From: Paludibacter jiangxiensis
GTDB taxonomy: Bacteria > Bacteroidota > Bacteroidia > Bacteroidales > Paludibacteraceae
Reading direction: 5' to 3'
DNA length: 64,000 nt
Assembly: GCF_001618385.1 (NCBI RefSeq)
Contig: NZ_BDCR01000004.1
Coordinates: 434,001 to 498,000, forward strand
Part shown: positions 14,489 through 22,898 of the stretch, piece after piece
Position numbering within the stretch: position 1 is the stretch's first letter
How the letters are laid out: every line of letters begins with the position of its first letter
Position numbers and translations under genes: made by a program
The notes under the pieces: generated by a model
What the model saw: the letters and a program-made list of their open reading frames with translations, nothing else
The model's database searches: none
What the model was told of the DNA's origin: nothing

Positions 14489-16921
14489 TTAGGGTCGGTT
14501 CAAATAGCTGAGTACATATTTCAACTCACCGTACGACAACGCCCCCTGAAGCGCTTCAAAAGCCGGTGTGAGTCCTGCGGTATCTGCCGACCTGAAGTAA
14601 TCTAGCGCTTTTTGAAGTTTATCATCCGGCAACAGTACCGAAATATCGATCTTTTCTTGTTGCACAAAGCGTGCCAAATGGCCTTCGATGGTAGTAAGTG
14701 TCAGGCCTCTCTCTTTAGCAATAGCTCGTGCGTCTAATCCATTGACAAACAAGTTGTATGTTACATCGAAGGTACTTGTTTTTACATCCAGCTCTTTCTC
14801 TTCGGACTCCACCGCAATAGCAAGCCCTTTTTCCTGCATATATTCGGTAATAATCTCAATCAGGTCATCGCCATAGTCCCTGATACGTTTTGCCCCAAGT
14901 CCTTTGATCGACTTAAGCAGCTTTTTATTTGTCGGAAGTTTGCTTATAAGTTCATCCAAAGATTTCTGCCGCAATACATCATATGGTTGCACGTTGTGTT
15001 CGTCAGCAGTAGCATTACGCCAGGCTCGCAATTTCAATAACAGATCGGGATGAGCCGAAGATTTCAATGAAACCGGTTTATACCTTTCGGTTTCAGGTTT
15101 ATCGCCTTTCAATATTGCTTTTGCTCTTGCTGAAAGATAGTTGCTCAGGCGGAATCCATCAGCACAACTCCGTAATGCATGTTTTTTTGTGACGATTTGC
15201 TCTTTCAGCTTATCCAATAAATCTGAAATGCTCTTGCGAATCGCTTTGTTGTCGGTCTCAAATTCCAATGCATCCACGTCGGTCATGCACCGCTCAATTT
15301 TTTCACCAAAGAAAGAAGTTGCCTTCCTGATTCGCTCCTGCAACAGGGTATTATTTTCCACATCACCGTTCTGAGCAATCAGTTCGTTGATCTGAGAATG
15401 AAATTTGATACCAATCTCAACAATATCCTGATTTATAAACGCTTTTACATCACGAACAGACTTGTGTATATTTCCGCTCACCACCTGGTCGTTCTCCCGT
15501 AAACGGTATATCAGGTTAATGATCTCTTTTTGCAAAGGAGTAAAGTCGAACAGATCGATCAACAGCTCCTGCATGTAATATTGCTGCGCCGTCCGCAATG
15601 ACTCCTGCGATGGTGCATTCTCTTTTTGCTTACGGGTAAATTGTTCTATTTCCGAATTGCTTACCAAACTATTCTGATGCACAGGCGTGCTGAGCACCAA
15701 ACCATCCAGCGAGCGACAACGGCTCAGGGCAACATATACCTGTCCGTGAGCAAACGCAGCCCGTGCGTCAATCACTACTTTGTCGAAGGTTAAGCCCTGA
15801 CTTTTATGAATGGTAATGGCCCATGCCAGCTTGAGCGGGTATTGTTCAAAAGTGCCGATCACCGTTTCGACAATCTCCTGCGTAGTATCGTCGATGGTGT
15901 ACTGCATGTTATTCCACTCCATCGGATGCACCGCAATAATGCGCTCTTCACCCTCACTTTGTACATAAATCGTTTCGTCGTCGATGGAGGTTATCACTCC
16001 GATTTTCCCATTGAAATAGGCTTTCTCCGGCGACGAGTCGTTTTTGAGGAACATTACACGGGCTCCAGGCTTCAGTTCCAGTTCGAAATCGGTAGGATAC
16101 GAACTTTCGGGAAAGTCGCCGGTGACCTTAGCCTTGAAGAACCAGGAGGCATTTTTCAGCTCTTTCAGCCGTTGATCGTTGATGCGTTGTGCCTGATGGT
16201 TATGCGTGGTCAGCATTATATAGTCGTCGGCCTGAAAGCCCGGAATGGTACGCTGACGCAACAAATCGATCACTTCGGACGACAGTTGATTGTCGCGTAC
16301 TGCATTGAGCAATCCGATAAATTTTGCCTCACTTTGGCGGTAGATATGTTGCAGTTCTACAGTCACAAAGCGAGTCTTTCCTAAAGCCCTGCTTCCGTAA
16401 AAGAAATTGGTATCGTAGTAGCGCTTCAACACTTCCGAATCAGCATCGGTCACAACGGGAGGCAACTGCTGGAGATCACCGATCATTAACAACTGAACAC
16501 CGCCGAAAGGTTTGTTACGGTTTTTATAACGACGCAACACTTCGTCGATGGCATCGAGAATATCGGCCCGTACCATACTAATCTCGTCAATCACCAGCAA
16601 GTCGAGACTGCGCAAAATATCTATTTTGATGCGTGAAAAACGGTATTGCCGCTCATTTTCACTCTCTACCCTCGCCTCTTTCGGAATAAACGGCGTAAAA
16701 GGCAACGAGAAAAAGGAATGAATGGTAACACCTTCTGCATTGATGGCGGCGACGCCCGTTGGGGCAACCACAATCATTCGTTTGGGCGAAATTTCCCGCA
16801 AACGCTTCAAAAAAGTGGTTTTGCCCGTTCCTGCCTTTCCGGTCAGAAACAGGTGCTGATCGGTGCATTGAATGTACTGCAATGCCAAATCCGCCTGTTC
16901 ATTGTTTTGAAACGTAGTCAA
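14489..16921 (-). CDS. PIF1-like helicase with HRDC and C-terminal HTH domains
   Basis: An 810-residue SF1 helicase. Walker A is in FLTGKAGTGKTTFLKRL (residues ~25-41), followed by VVAPTGVAAINAEGVTIHSF, Walker B LLVIDEISMVRADIL, GDLQQLPPV, and the C-terminal motifs WAITIHKSQGLTFDKVVID and VYVALSRCRSLDGLVLS. About 620-700 is an HRDC-like domain (RAWRNATADEHNVQPYDVLR), and the last ~90 residues a helix-turn-helix domain (FVNGLDARAIAKERGLTLTT) as in RecQ/HTH_40 proteins. The frame opens right after an in-frame TAG and the only possible start before Walker A is TTG 16921. Family members unwind DNA at replication or recombination intermediates; the exact role is unknown. Confidence 0.88.
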   Translation of the reverse strand: MTTFQNNEQADLALQYIQCTDQHLFLTGKAGTGKTTFLKRLREISPKRMIVVAPTGVAAINAEGVTIHSFFSLPFTPFIPKEARVESENERQYRFSRIKIDILRSLDLLVIDEISMVRADILDAIDEVLRRYKNRNKPFGGVQLLMIGDLQQLPPVVTDADSEVLKRYYDTNFFYGSRALGKTRFVTVELQHIYRQSEAKFIGLLNAVRDNQLSSEVIDLLRQRTIPGFQADDYIMLTTHNHQAQRINDQRLKELKNASWFFKAKVTGDFPESSYPTDFELELKPGARVMFLKNDSSPEKAYFNGKIGVITSIDDETIYVQSEGEERIIAVHPMEWNNMQYTIDDTTQEIVETVIGTFEQYPLKLAWAITIHKSQGLTFDKVVIDARAAFAHGQVYVALSRCRSLDGLVLSTPVHQNSLVSNSEIEQFTRKQKENAPSQESLRTAQQYYMQELLIDLFDFTPLQKEIINLIYRLRENDQVVSGNIHKSVRDVKAFINQDIVEIGIKFHSQINELIAQNGDVENNTLLQERIRKATSFFGEKIERCMTDVDALEFETDNKAIRKSISDLLDKLKEQIVTKKHALRSCADGFRLSNYLSARAKAILKGDKPETERYKPVSLKSSAHPDLLLKLRAWRNATADEHNVQPYDVLRQKSLDELISKLPTNKKLLKSIKGLGAKRIRDYGDDLIEIITEYMQEKGLAIAVESEEKELDVKTSTFDVTYNLFVNGLDARAIAKERGLTLTTIEGHLARFVQQEKIDISVLLPDDKLQKALDYFRSADTAGLTPAFEALQGALSYGELKYVLSYLNRP

Positions 16922-16969
16922 ATTTTTGTAGTTCTATTTCCCTTTGAGATTTTACAATCGCAGCTGTCT

Positions 16970-17683
16970 TTATGCGTTGCTCTTCGCGCCTTGTTCTACA
17001 TTCAGCACTTTATTTTTGGGTACTGTTGCCACAAATTCTTTAAGATAGAACGGTTCAAAGTAAGCCACATCTACAAATTCTCCGGCAGCAAAAGCTTTTT
17101 CGGCCAACGGAATCATATTGGCAGCCTTGGGTTGGATATCGTCAATAAATTCGGCATTAGGATGCGTAATGCTGCTACGGCATTTATCAGCTCCATTTCC
17201 AAAGAAGAGCACTTTATGATCGGCTAAAATATCGAGGTAGGAGTTTTCATCCACAATGTCGGCTGCAATTTCACGGAACAGCTTGAGATCTTTATCGTAA
17301 AAGGCTGAGAAAACCTCCATGCGACGTGCATCGATCATAGGACAGAAAAGCGTATTTTCTTCTGCTTGTTTCCCGGCGGCAACCGTTGATGCAAGCAATT
17401 GAAGCGTATTAACTGCAATGAGAGGCACGTTCCAGCCGTAGCAAAGCCCTTTGGCTGTAGAAACCCCGATACGCAGGCCTGTGTACGATCCCGGACCACA
17501 ACTCACAGCAACCGCATCAGGATGTGCATTGGTTTCCTGAAGTATTTCCTGGACAAAAACGCCGAGTAAGGAGGCATGTGACGGGCCGGTAAGAGAAATT
17601 CGTTCCGAAACAACCTTACCATTCTCCGATAAAACCACGGAGCAAACGGTGGTGGATGTTTCGATATGAAGTATTGATGGCAT
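16970..17683 (-). CDS. tsaB: tRNA t6A biosynthesis protein TsaB
   Basis: A 237-residue ASKHA-fold pseudo-ATPase, partner of TsaD and TsaE in making threonylcarbamoyl-A37 in tRNA. It starts MPSILHIETSTTVCSVVLSE. Then come GPSHASLLGVFVQEIL, AVSCGPGSYTGLRIGVSTAK (the most conserved TsaB block, residues ~60-80) and PMIDARRMEVFSAFYD. The C-terminal part (about 160-237) is lineage-variable, as usual. It supplies the modified base later thiomethylated by MtaB. It is divergent from yicC. Confidence 0.95.
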   Translation of the reverse strand: MPSILHIETSTTVCSVVLSENGKVVSERISLTGPSHASLLGVFVQEILQETNAHPDAVAVSCGPGSYTGLRIGVSTAKGLCYGWNVPLIAVNTLQLLASTVAAGKQAEENTLFCPMIDARRMEVFSAFYDKDLKLFREIAADIVDENSYLDILADHKVLFFGNGADKCRSSITHPNAEFIDDIQPKAANMIPLAEKAFAAGEFVDVAYFEPFYLKEFVATVPKNKVLNVEQGAKSNA

Positions 17684-17767
17684 AATTAAGTATTTAGATA
17701 CAAAAGCGCCATAATACTACAGCGCTAATTTGTGGCACAAAAGTACGATTTTTAACTCAAAAAAGCG

Positions 17768-17775
17768 TACATTTG
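17768..17775 (+). promoter_or_regulatory. Candidate -7 box for yicC-gmk
   Basis: TACATTTG fits TAnnTTTG and lies 25 bases before the yicC ATG, in the tsaB/yicC divergent region. A T-rich block lies at the -33 distance, without a clean TTG. Confidence 0.45.
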
Positions 17776-17799
17776 CGCTCTAATTTTAGAATCAACATT

Positions 17800-18669
17800 A
17801 TGCTCCAATCCATGACCGGATATGGCAAAGCCACCGGTACCTACAACGACAAACAAATCAGAATCGAAATTAAATCTCTGAATAGTAAACAAATGGATAT
17901 TTCGACACGGATGCCCGGGCAATACCGTGAAAAAGACCTCGATTTACGTCGTATGGTGACACAACAACTCGAAAGGGGAAAAGTTGATCTGAGCATCAAT
18001 GTTTCCACAACCAACGTGGTTGCTTCTACTCAAATTAACGGAGCTATTCTGAAAGATTACTATAACCAGATAAAACAGCTTTCCGACTCGGAAAATATTC
18101 CTTTACCTGCCGATTGGTTTTCCACGCTGCTTCGTTTACCCGAAGTACTGAAAAACGAAGACCAACAACTCGAAGAGAACGAATGGTTTGAAGTCGCAAA
18201 AATTACACAGGAAGCGATCGACCAACTGGTGAAATTCCGTGTACAGGAAGGAGATTCACTTGCAAAGGTATTCACCACAAAAGTGGATAATATAGAGAGA
18301 TTGCTTGGTACCGTCGGCCAATATGAAGCTGAACGAATCGAACGCGTTAAAACCCGCCTGCGCGATGGCCTGCAAAACGTGAGCGAAAACTACAATGCCG
18401 ATCGTTTTGAACAGGAACTGATTTTCTATATTGAGAAACTGGATGTGAACGAAGAAAAATCACGTTTGCAAAACCACCTGAATTACTTCCGCGAAACAAT
18501 GAAAAAAGAGCATAATCCCGGCAAAAAGCTCGGCTTTATCGCTCAGGAAATGGGTCGCGAAATCAATACCCTCGGCTCCAAAGCCAACCATGCCGAACTC
18601 CAAAAAATCGTCGTCCTAATGAAAGACGAACTGGAACAAATCAAGGAACAGGTACTGAACGTCCTTTAA
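17800..18669 (+). CDS. YicC/YloC family endoribonuclease
   Basis: 289 residues from ATG 17800 (MLQSMTGYGKATGTYNDKQI); the in-frame TTG at 17773 overlaps the likely promoter and is rejected. The N-terminal YicC_N domain has the invariant SMTGYG start and SLNSKQMDISTRMPGQYRE. The C-terminal DUF1732 part has the signature DVNEEKSRLQNHLNYFRE, GKKLGFIAQEMGREINTLGS and KANHAELQKIVVLMKDELEQ. The E. coli and Bacillus homologues are hexameric endoribonucleases involved in RNA turnover. It is followed after 39 bases by gmk, the common YicC-Gmk pair. Confidence 0.93.
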   Translation: MLQSMTGYGKATGTYNDKQIRIEIKSLNSKQMDISTRMPGQYREKDLDLRRMVTQQLERGKVDLSINVSTTNVVASTQINGAILKDYYNQIKQLSDSENIPLPADWFSTLLRLPEVLKNEDQQLEENEWFEVAKITQEAIDQLVKFRVQEGDSLAKVFTTKVDNIERLLGTVGQYEAERIERVKTRLRDGLQNVSENYNADRFEQELIFYIEKLDVNEEKSRLQNHLNYFRETMKKEHNPGKKLGFIAQEMGREINTLGSKANHAELQKIVVLMKDELEQIKEQVLNVL

Positions 18670-18708
18670 TTGACTCTCATTTTGAAACTTTGAACTTGAA
18701 ATCAATTT

Positions 18709-19275
18709 ATGTCCGGTAAAGTAATCATATTTTCTGCTCCTTCCGGTTCGGGCAAGAGCACACTGATACAACATCTTCTTCAACAGAATTTCAATCTTGG
18801 TTTTTCCGTTTCGGCAACCAGCCGTGCTCCCCGAGGAGAGGAAAAAGACGGCGTGGAGTATTTCTTTCTGACTCCCGAAGTCTTCCGGCAGAAGATTGCC
18901 AACGATGAATTCATCGAATTCGAGGAGGTTTATCCCGATAAATTCTATGGGACTTTGAAAAGCGAAGTGGAACGCTGTCTGTCCGAAGGTAAAAACCTGA
19001 TTTTCGATGTGGACGTAGTAGGCGGAGTGAATATCAAAAAATATTTCGGCAACAGAGCGTTGGCTGTGTTTGTTCAGCCACCATCGGTGGAAGAGCTTCG
19101 TAAACGACTACACGGACGAGGAACCGATGCTCCCGAAGTGATCGAACAGCGCATCAATAAAGCAGAATGGGAACTTGAGTTTGCTCCGAAATTTGACGTT
19201 GTTATCATCAACGATCAACTGGAAGAAGCGATTGCTAAAACAGAAGAAACTATCGGAAAATTTCTGTCGGCATAG
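18709..19275 (+). CDS. gmk: Guanylate kinase
   Basis: A 188-residue P-loop kinase that converts GMP plus ATP to GDP plus ADP. P-loop SAPSGSGKSTLIQHLLQ (residues 9-25), the GMP-binding SATSRAPRGEEKDGVEYFFL, and FIEFEEVYPDKFYGT; the lid region is RLHGRGTDAPEVIEQRIN. Length and motifs are canonical. It is co-directional with yicC and tail-to-tail with the PorT-like gene, with only two bases between the stop codons. Confidence 0.97.
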   Translation: MSGKVIIFSAPSGSGKSTLIQHLLQQNFNLGFSVSATSRAPRGEEKDGVEYFFLTPEVFRQKIANDEFIEFEEVYPDKFYGTLKSEVERCLSEGKNLIFDVDVVGGVNIKKYFGNRALAVFVQPPSVEELRKRLHGRGTDAPEVIEQRINKAEWELEFAPKFDVVIINDQLEEAIAKTEETIGKFLSA

Positions 19276-19277
19276 GG

Positions 19278-19967
19278 TCATTCAAAATTGAATGTCAGCA
19301 CGAACGCTTTTGAAGTAAGACGAGAAATAACATCCGTATACCGTTTCTGGTCAGAAGTGAATGTACCGGTATCTCTCGAAGATAATGGAGTCAGCACATC
19401 ACTCATTCCGAGACAAAATTTAAACTCCGGTGACAAGCGGAAGAAATCAAAATAGATGTCGCAGCCCATTCCAAAGGCGATAAAAGGGCTGTAGGTTTTC
19501 AGGTAGACATTCACATCTTTTCCGCGTTGCAAATCACAGTCAATACCTCCTCCGGCAATTAGATAAGGGCGAGAGCGCTTATACCAGACTGCACGATACT
19601 TGATGTATAGAGGCAAAGTGACAAATGTCGACTGAACAAATTGCCCCTCCCACGCACTTGTAGTCGAAGTAAAATCGTGATACAATAAAGTCCTTTGAGT
19701 AAAATTGAGAGAAGGAGTAAAGCGCAGGTTGAAAAAATTATTCAATCTCAAATCACCGATAATACCTACCGTAAAGCCCGGAGTGAAAGACGATACCTGA
19801 GCACCAACCAGTTTAGGATCTCTGGGTGTTACTGCAAAACCATACGAATTCATTCCCAACGTAAAGCCGTAATGCCAGGTTCGTTGATCTGCTTCATGAA
19901 AATCTTCTTCAGCAAACAAACTACCTACTAAAAGCCAACAGCTTATTATTAACAGAATTCGCTTCAT
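19278..19967 (-). CDS. PorT-like outer-membrane beta-barrel protein
   Basis: 229 residues with signal peptide MKRILLIISCWLLVGSLFA and an eight-strand-type barrel ending in Phe-Asn-Phe-Glu. The pattern TWHYGFTLGMNSYGFAV, FTPGFTVGIIGDLRLNNFFN, LRFTPSLNFTQRTLLYH and SPFIAFGMGCDIYFDFFRLS resembles PorT, an outer-membrane protein needed for type IX secretion in Porphyromonas and Flavobacterium. No other secretion-system genes lie in this window, so the link rests on sequence pattern; a general PorT-superfamily barrel of unknown role is the alternative. It is probably monocistronic. Confidence 0.75.
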   Translation of the reverse strand: MKRILLIISCWLLVGSLFAEEDFHEADQRTWHYGFTLGMNSYGFAVTPRDPKLVGAQVSSFTPGFTVGIIGDLRLNNFFNLRFTPSLNFTQRTLLYHDFTSTTSAWEGQFVQSTFVTLPLYIKYRAVWYKRSRPYLIAGGGIDCDLQRGKDVNVYLKTYSPFIAFGMGCDIYFDFFRLSPEFKFCLGMSDVLTPLSSRDTGTFTSDQKRYTDVISRLTSKAFVLTFNFE

Positions 19968-20016
19968 TGGTAAATCTCTTTGATATTATAACGCAATTAT
20001 ACGCGAAAAATTGCAA

Positions 20017-20054
20017 TAAAAAACTCCCTTCCCTGAAATAATCAAAGAAGGGAG
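20017..20054 (-). terminator. Terminator after gpmI
   Basis: An 8-bp stem (20024-20031 CTCCCTTC with 20047-20054 GAAGGGAG) with a 15-base loop is followed on the minus strand by GTTTTTTATTGC. It begins 18 bases past the gpmI stop. Confidence 0.8.
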
Positions 20055-20071
20055 CAATATATCGGATCAAA

Positions 20072-21595
20072 TTAATGAATCAGGTTCTTTCCTGTCATCT
20101 CTGAAGGTTGAGTAATACCCAACAAACCACAAAGTGAAGGAGCAACGTCTGCAAGAATTCCGTTTTCAACTTTTGCATCTTTCTTTTCTGTTACATACAC
20201 AAAAGGAACCGGATTCAGTGAGTGAGCAGTGTTAGGTGAGCCATCAGCATTTACAGCGTTATCGGCATTTCCGTGGTCAGCAATGATGATAATTTCGTAA
20301 CCATTCTTTTTAGCAGCTTCAACAACCTGGTTCAGACATTTGTCAACAGCTTTTACAGCAGCTTCTATTGCTTCGTAAAAACCAGTATGGCCAACCATAT
20401 CGCCATTGGCAAAGTTTACTGCAATAAAGTTGAATTTCTGAGTATTAATAGCTTCTTCCAACGCGTCGGCTACTTTAAATGCACTCATTTCCGGCTGCAA
20501 ATCGTATGTTGCTACCTTCGGAGAAGGAATCAGGATACGTTCTTCACCATCAAATTCGGCTTCGCGACCACCTGAGAAAAAGAAGGTAACGTGAGCATAT
20601 TTTTCGGTTTCGGCAATACGCAACTGCTTCAAACCTTCTTTTGCCACGATTTCACCCAAGGTATTTTGAACATTGTCTTTGTCGAACAAAATGTGCAAGC
20701 CCTGGAATTTAGCATCGTACGGAGTCATCGTGCAGTAATGCAAAGGAATGGTGTGCATTCCGGCTTCAGGCATATCCTGCTGAGTCAATACAATGGTCAA
20801 CTCTTTGGCACGGTCGTTACGGAAATTGAAGAAAATCACCACGTCGCCGCTTTCGATTTTTGCCAATGGAGCACCGGCAGCATCAGTCAACACGACCGGT
20901 TTGATAAATTCGTCGGTAACACCGTTGTCGTACGAAGTTTGTACAGCAGCAACCGCATCGGTAGCCGGAGTTCCTTTACCTTCTACCATCAGGTCGTACG
21001 ATTCTTTCACACGTTCCCAACGTTTGTCGCGATCCATTGCATAGTAACGTCCAATGATGGATGCGATTTTACCGGTAGAAGTTTTCAGATGGTTGTCGAG
21101 CGCTTCAATAAAACCTTTCCCGCTGCGTGGGTCGGTATCACGACCATCCATAAAGCAGTGAACATAAGTTTTATCAATACCGTAGTGCTTCGAGATGTCA
21201 GTCAGTTTGAACAAGTGATCCAACGAACTGTGTACGCCTCCGTCAGAAACCAAGCCCAACAAGTGGATTTTCTTATCGTTAGCTTTAGCATATTCGTATG
21301 CCTTTACGATTTCTGGATTCTGAAGAATCGAGTTATCACGGCAGGCAATATTGATTTTCACCAAATCCTGATACACCACGCGGCCGGCGCCAATGTTAAG
21401 GTGACCCACTTCGGAGTTACCCATCTGACCGTCAGGCAAACCTACGTTTTCTCCGGATGCCTGCAATTGCGAGTTAGGATAGGTTGATACTAAATAATCC
21501 CAGTATGGAGTCGGCGTTTCAGAGATAACGTCGGCTTTCGATTTGTTGCCGATTCCCCAGCCATCGAGGATCATCAGCATAGCTTTCTTACTCAT
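20072..21595 (-). CDS. gpmI: 2,3-bisphosphoglycerate-independent phosphoglycerate mutase
   Basis: 507 residues. It interconverts 3- and 2-phosphoglycerate in glycolysis with two Mn2+ ions. Alkaline-phosphatase-superfamily motifs: [20 protein letters not shown] (first metal Asp), the phosphoserine nucleophile in [65 protein letters not shown] and [12 protein letters not shown], near the end [14 protein letters not shown]. All expected residues are seen. ATG start. It follows prfB by 56 bases, ends at a strong terminator, and is a standard core gene. Confidence 0.97.
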   Translation of the reverse strand: MSKKAMLMILDGWGIGNKSKADVISETPTPYWDYLVSTYPNSQLQASGENVGLPDGQMGNSEVGHLNIGAGRVVYQDLVKINIACRDNSILQNPEIVKAYEYAKANDKKIHLLGLVSDGGVHSSLDHLFKLTDISKHYGIDKTYVHCFMDGRDTDPRSGKGFIEALDNHLKTSTGKIASIIGRYYAMDRDKRWERVKESYDLMVEGKGTPATDAVAAVQTSYDNGVTDEFIKPVVLTDAAGAPLAKIESGDVVIFFNFRNDRAKELTIVLTQQDMPEAGMHTIPLHYCTMTPYDAKFQGLHILFDKDNVQNTLGEIVAKEGLKQLRIAETEKYAHVTFFFSGGREAEFDGEERILIPSPKVATYDLQPEMSAFKVADALEEAINTQKFNFIAVNFANGDMVGHTGFYEAIEAAVKAVDKCLNQVVEAAKKNGYEIIIIADHGNADNAVNADGSPNTAHSLNPVPFVYVTEKKDAKVENGILADVAPSLCGLLGITQPSEMTGKNLIH

Positions 21596-21651
21596 AATAC
21601 CTATTTTATTTACGATTTAATAATTTACGATTTACTTTGGCACATTGGAGA

Positions 21652-22762
21652 CTATTCTCCCCCGAATTCCATCAGGTAAGCTTTAATAAAGGCATCAATA
21701 TCACCATCCATTACAGCGCCTACATTCGAGGTCTGATAGTTTGTCCGGTGATCTTTTACGCGACGGTCATCGAACACATAGCTTCGGATCTGCGATCCCC
21801 ACTCGATCTTCTTCTTTCCGGCTTCCACCTTGGCTGTTTCGGCACGGCGTTTCTCAAGTTCCAGTTCATACAACTGCGATTTCAACAAACGCATTGCATT
21901 GTCTTTGTTGCCAAACTGAGAACGGCTTTCGGTATTTTCAATTACAATTTCGTCCATTTCTCCGGTTACCGGATTCTTGAACTTATAGTGCAAACGCACA
22001 CCGGTTTCCACCTTGTTAACGTTCTGTCCACCGGCACCACTCGAACGGAAGGTATCCCAGCTAAGATTAGCCGGATTGACTTCGATTTCGATGGTATCGT
22101 CTACCAAAGGAACCACAAAGACTGACGTAAATGAGGTCATACGTTTTCCCTGAGCGTTAAACGGAGAAACGCGAACCAAACGGTGAACCCCGTTTTCACT
22201 TTTCAGATAACCATAAGCCATATCACCATCGACCTGCATGGTAACGGTTTTGATCCCGGCTTCGTCACCTTCCTGAAAATTAGTGATTTCGCACTTGTAG
22301 TTCTGGCGTTCGCACCAGCGTTGATACATGCGGAAAAGCATATCAGCCCAGTCCTGCGCTTCGGTACCACCGGCACCGGCAACAACTTTAATAACTGCAC
22401 CAAATTTATCTTCCTCACGACGCAACATATTGCGCATTTCGAGATCTTCAACCAGTTGCAGCGCTTTTGCATAAGCCGCATCTACTTCATTTTCGTCGGC
22501 GACGCCTTCTTTGTAAAAGTCAAATGCAAGCTCCAGTTCTCCGATAGCACTATGCACTTCGTTGTAACCTTCAACCCACACTTTAATTTCGCGGATTTTC
22601 TTCATTTGCGCTTCTGCCGATTTCTGATCTTCCCAGAAATTTTCGGCATGAGTGCGCATTTCTTCTTCTTCGAGCTGTATTATCTTGTTGTCGACGTCAA
22701 AGATACCTCCTCAACGCGTCCTCGCGTTCTGATACTGCTTTCAGTTGTTCAGTCGTAATCAT
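21652..22762 (-). CDS. prfB: Peptide chain release factor 2, expressed by programmed +1 frameshift
   Basis: The gene starts at ATG 22762 with 21 zero-frame codons (MITTEQLKAVSEREDALRRY then Leu), meets an in-frame TGA at 22699-22697, and continues in the +1 frame from 22698 to stop TAG at 21652-21654, giving 369 residues. The shifted part contains the RF2 anticodon-like motif SPF (RLVRVSPFNAQGKRM) for UAA/UGA reading and the GGQ loop SSGAGGQNVNKVETG that triggers peptidyl-tRNA hydrolysis. The frameshift provides autoregulation: low RF2 leaves UGA unread and favours shifting. A gene finder that ignores the shift would call a truncated start at 22659. It lies upstream of gpmI. Confidence 0.96.
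22696..22711 (-). promoter_or_regulatory. prfB programmed +1 frameshift site
   Basis: Minus strand reads AGGAGG TAT CTT TGA C: an internal Shine-Dalgarno-like AGGAGG three bases before the slippery CTT, followed by the weak stop context TGAC. This is the same design as in E. coli prfB. It is notable because ordinary genes around it lack strong Shine-Dalgarno sequences. Confidence 0.95.
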
Positions 22763-22811
22763 TTGTTAGTTAGTGTTTTATATATTGTTTTTATCACTTC
22801 AAATCAAGGTG

Positions 22812-22819
22812 CAAAGTTA
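22812..22819 (-). promoter_or_regulatory. Candidate -7 box for prfB
   Basis: Minus-strand TAACTTTG matches TAnnTTTG, 50 bases upstream of the prfB ATG. A TTG lies about 14 bases upstream, closer than the usual spacing. Confidence 0.4.
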
Positions 22820-22898
22820 AGCAAAAATTAAGGCAATAGCAAGGCGATAAGCCAGATTCAGAAAGTTAGAGCAACTTAATTCTCAGTTTCTTATTGCC

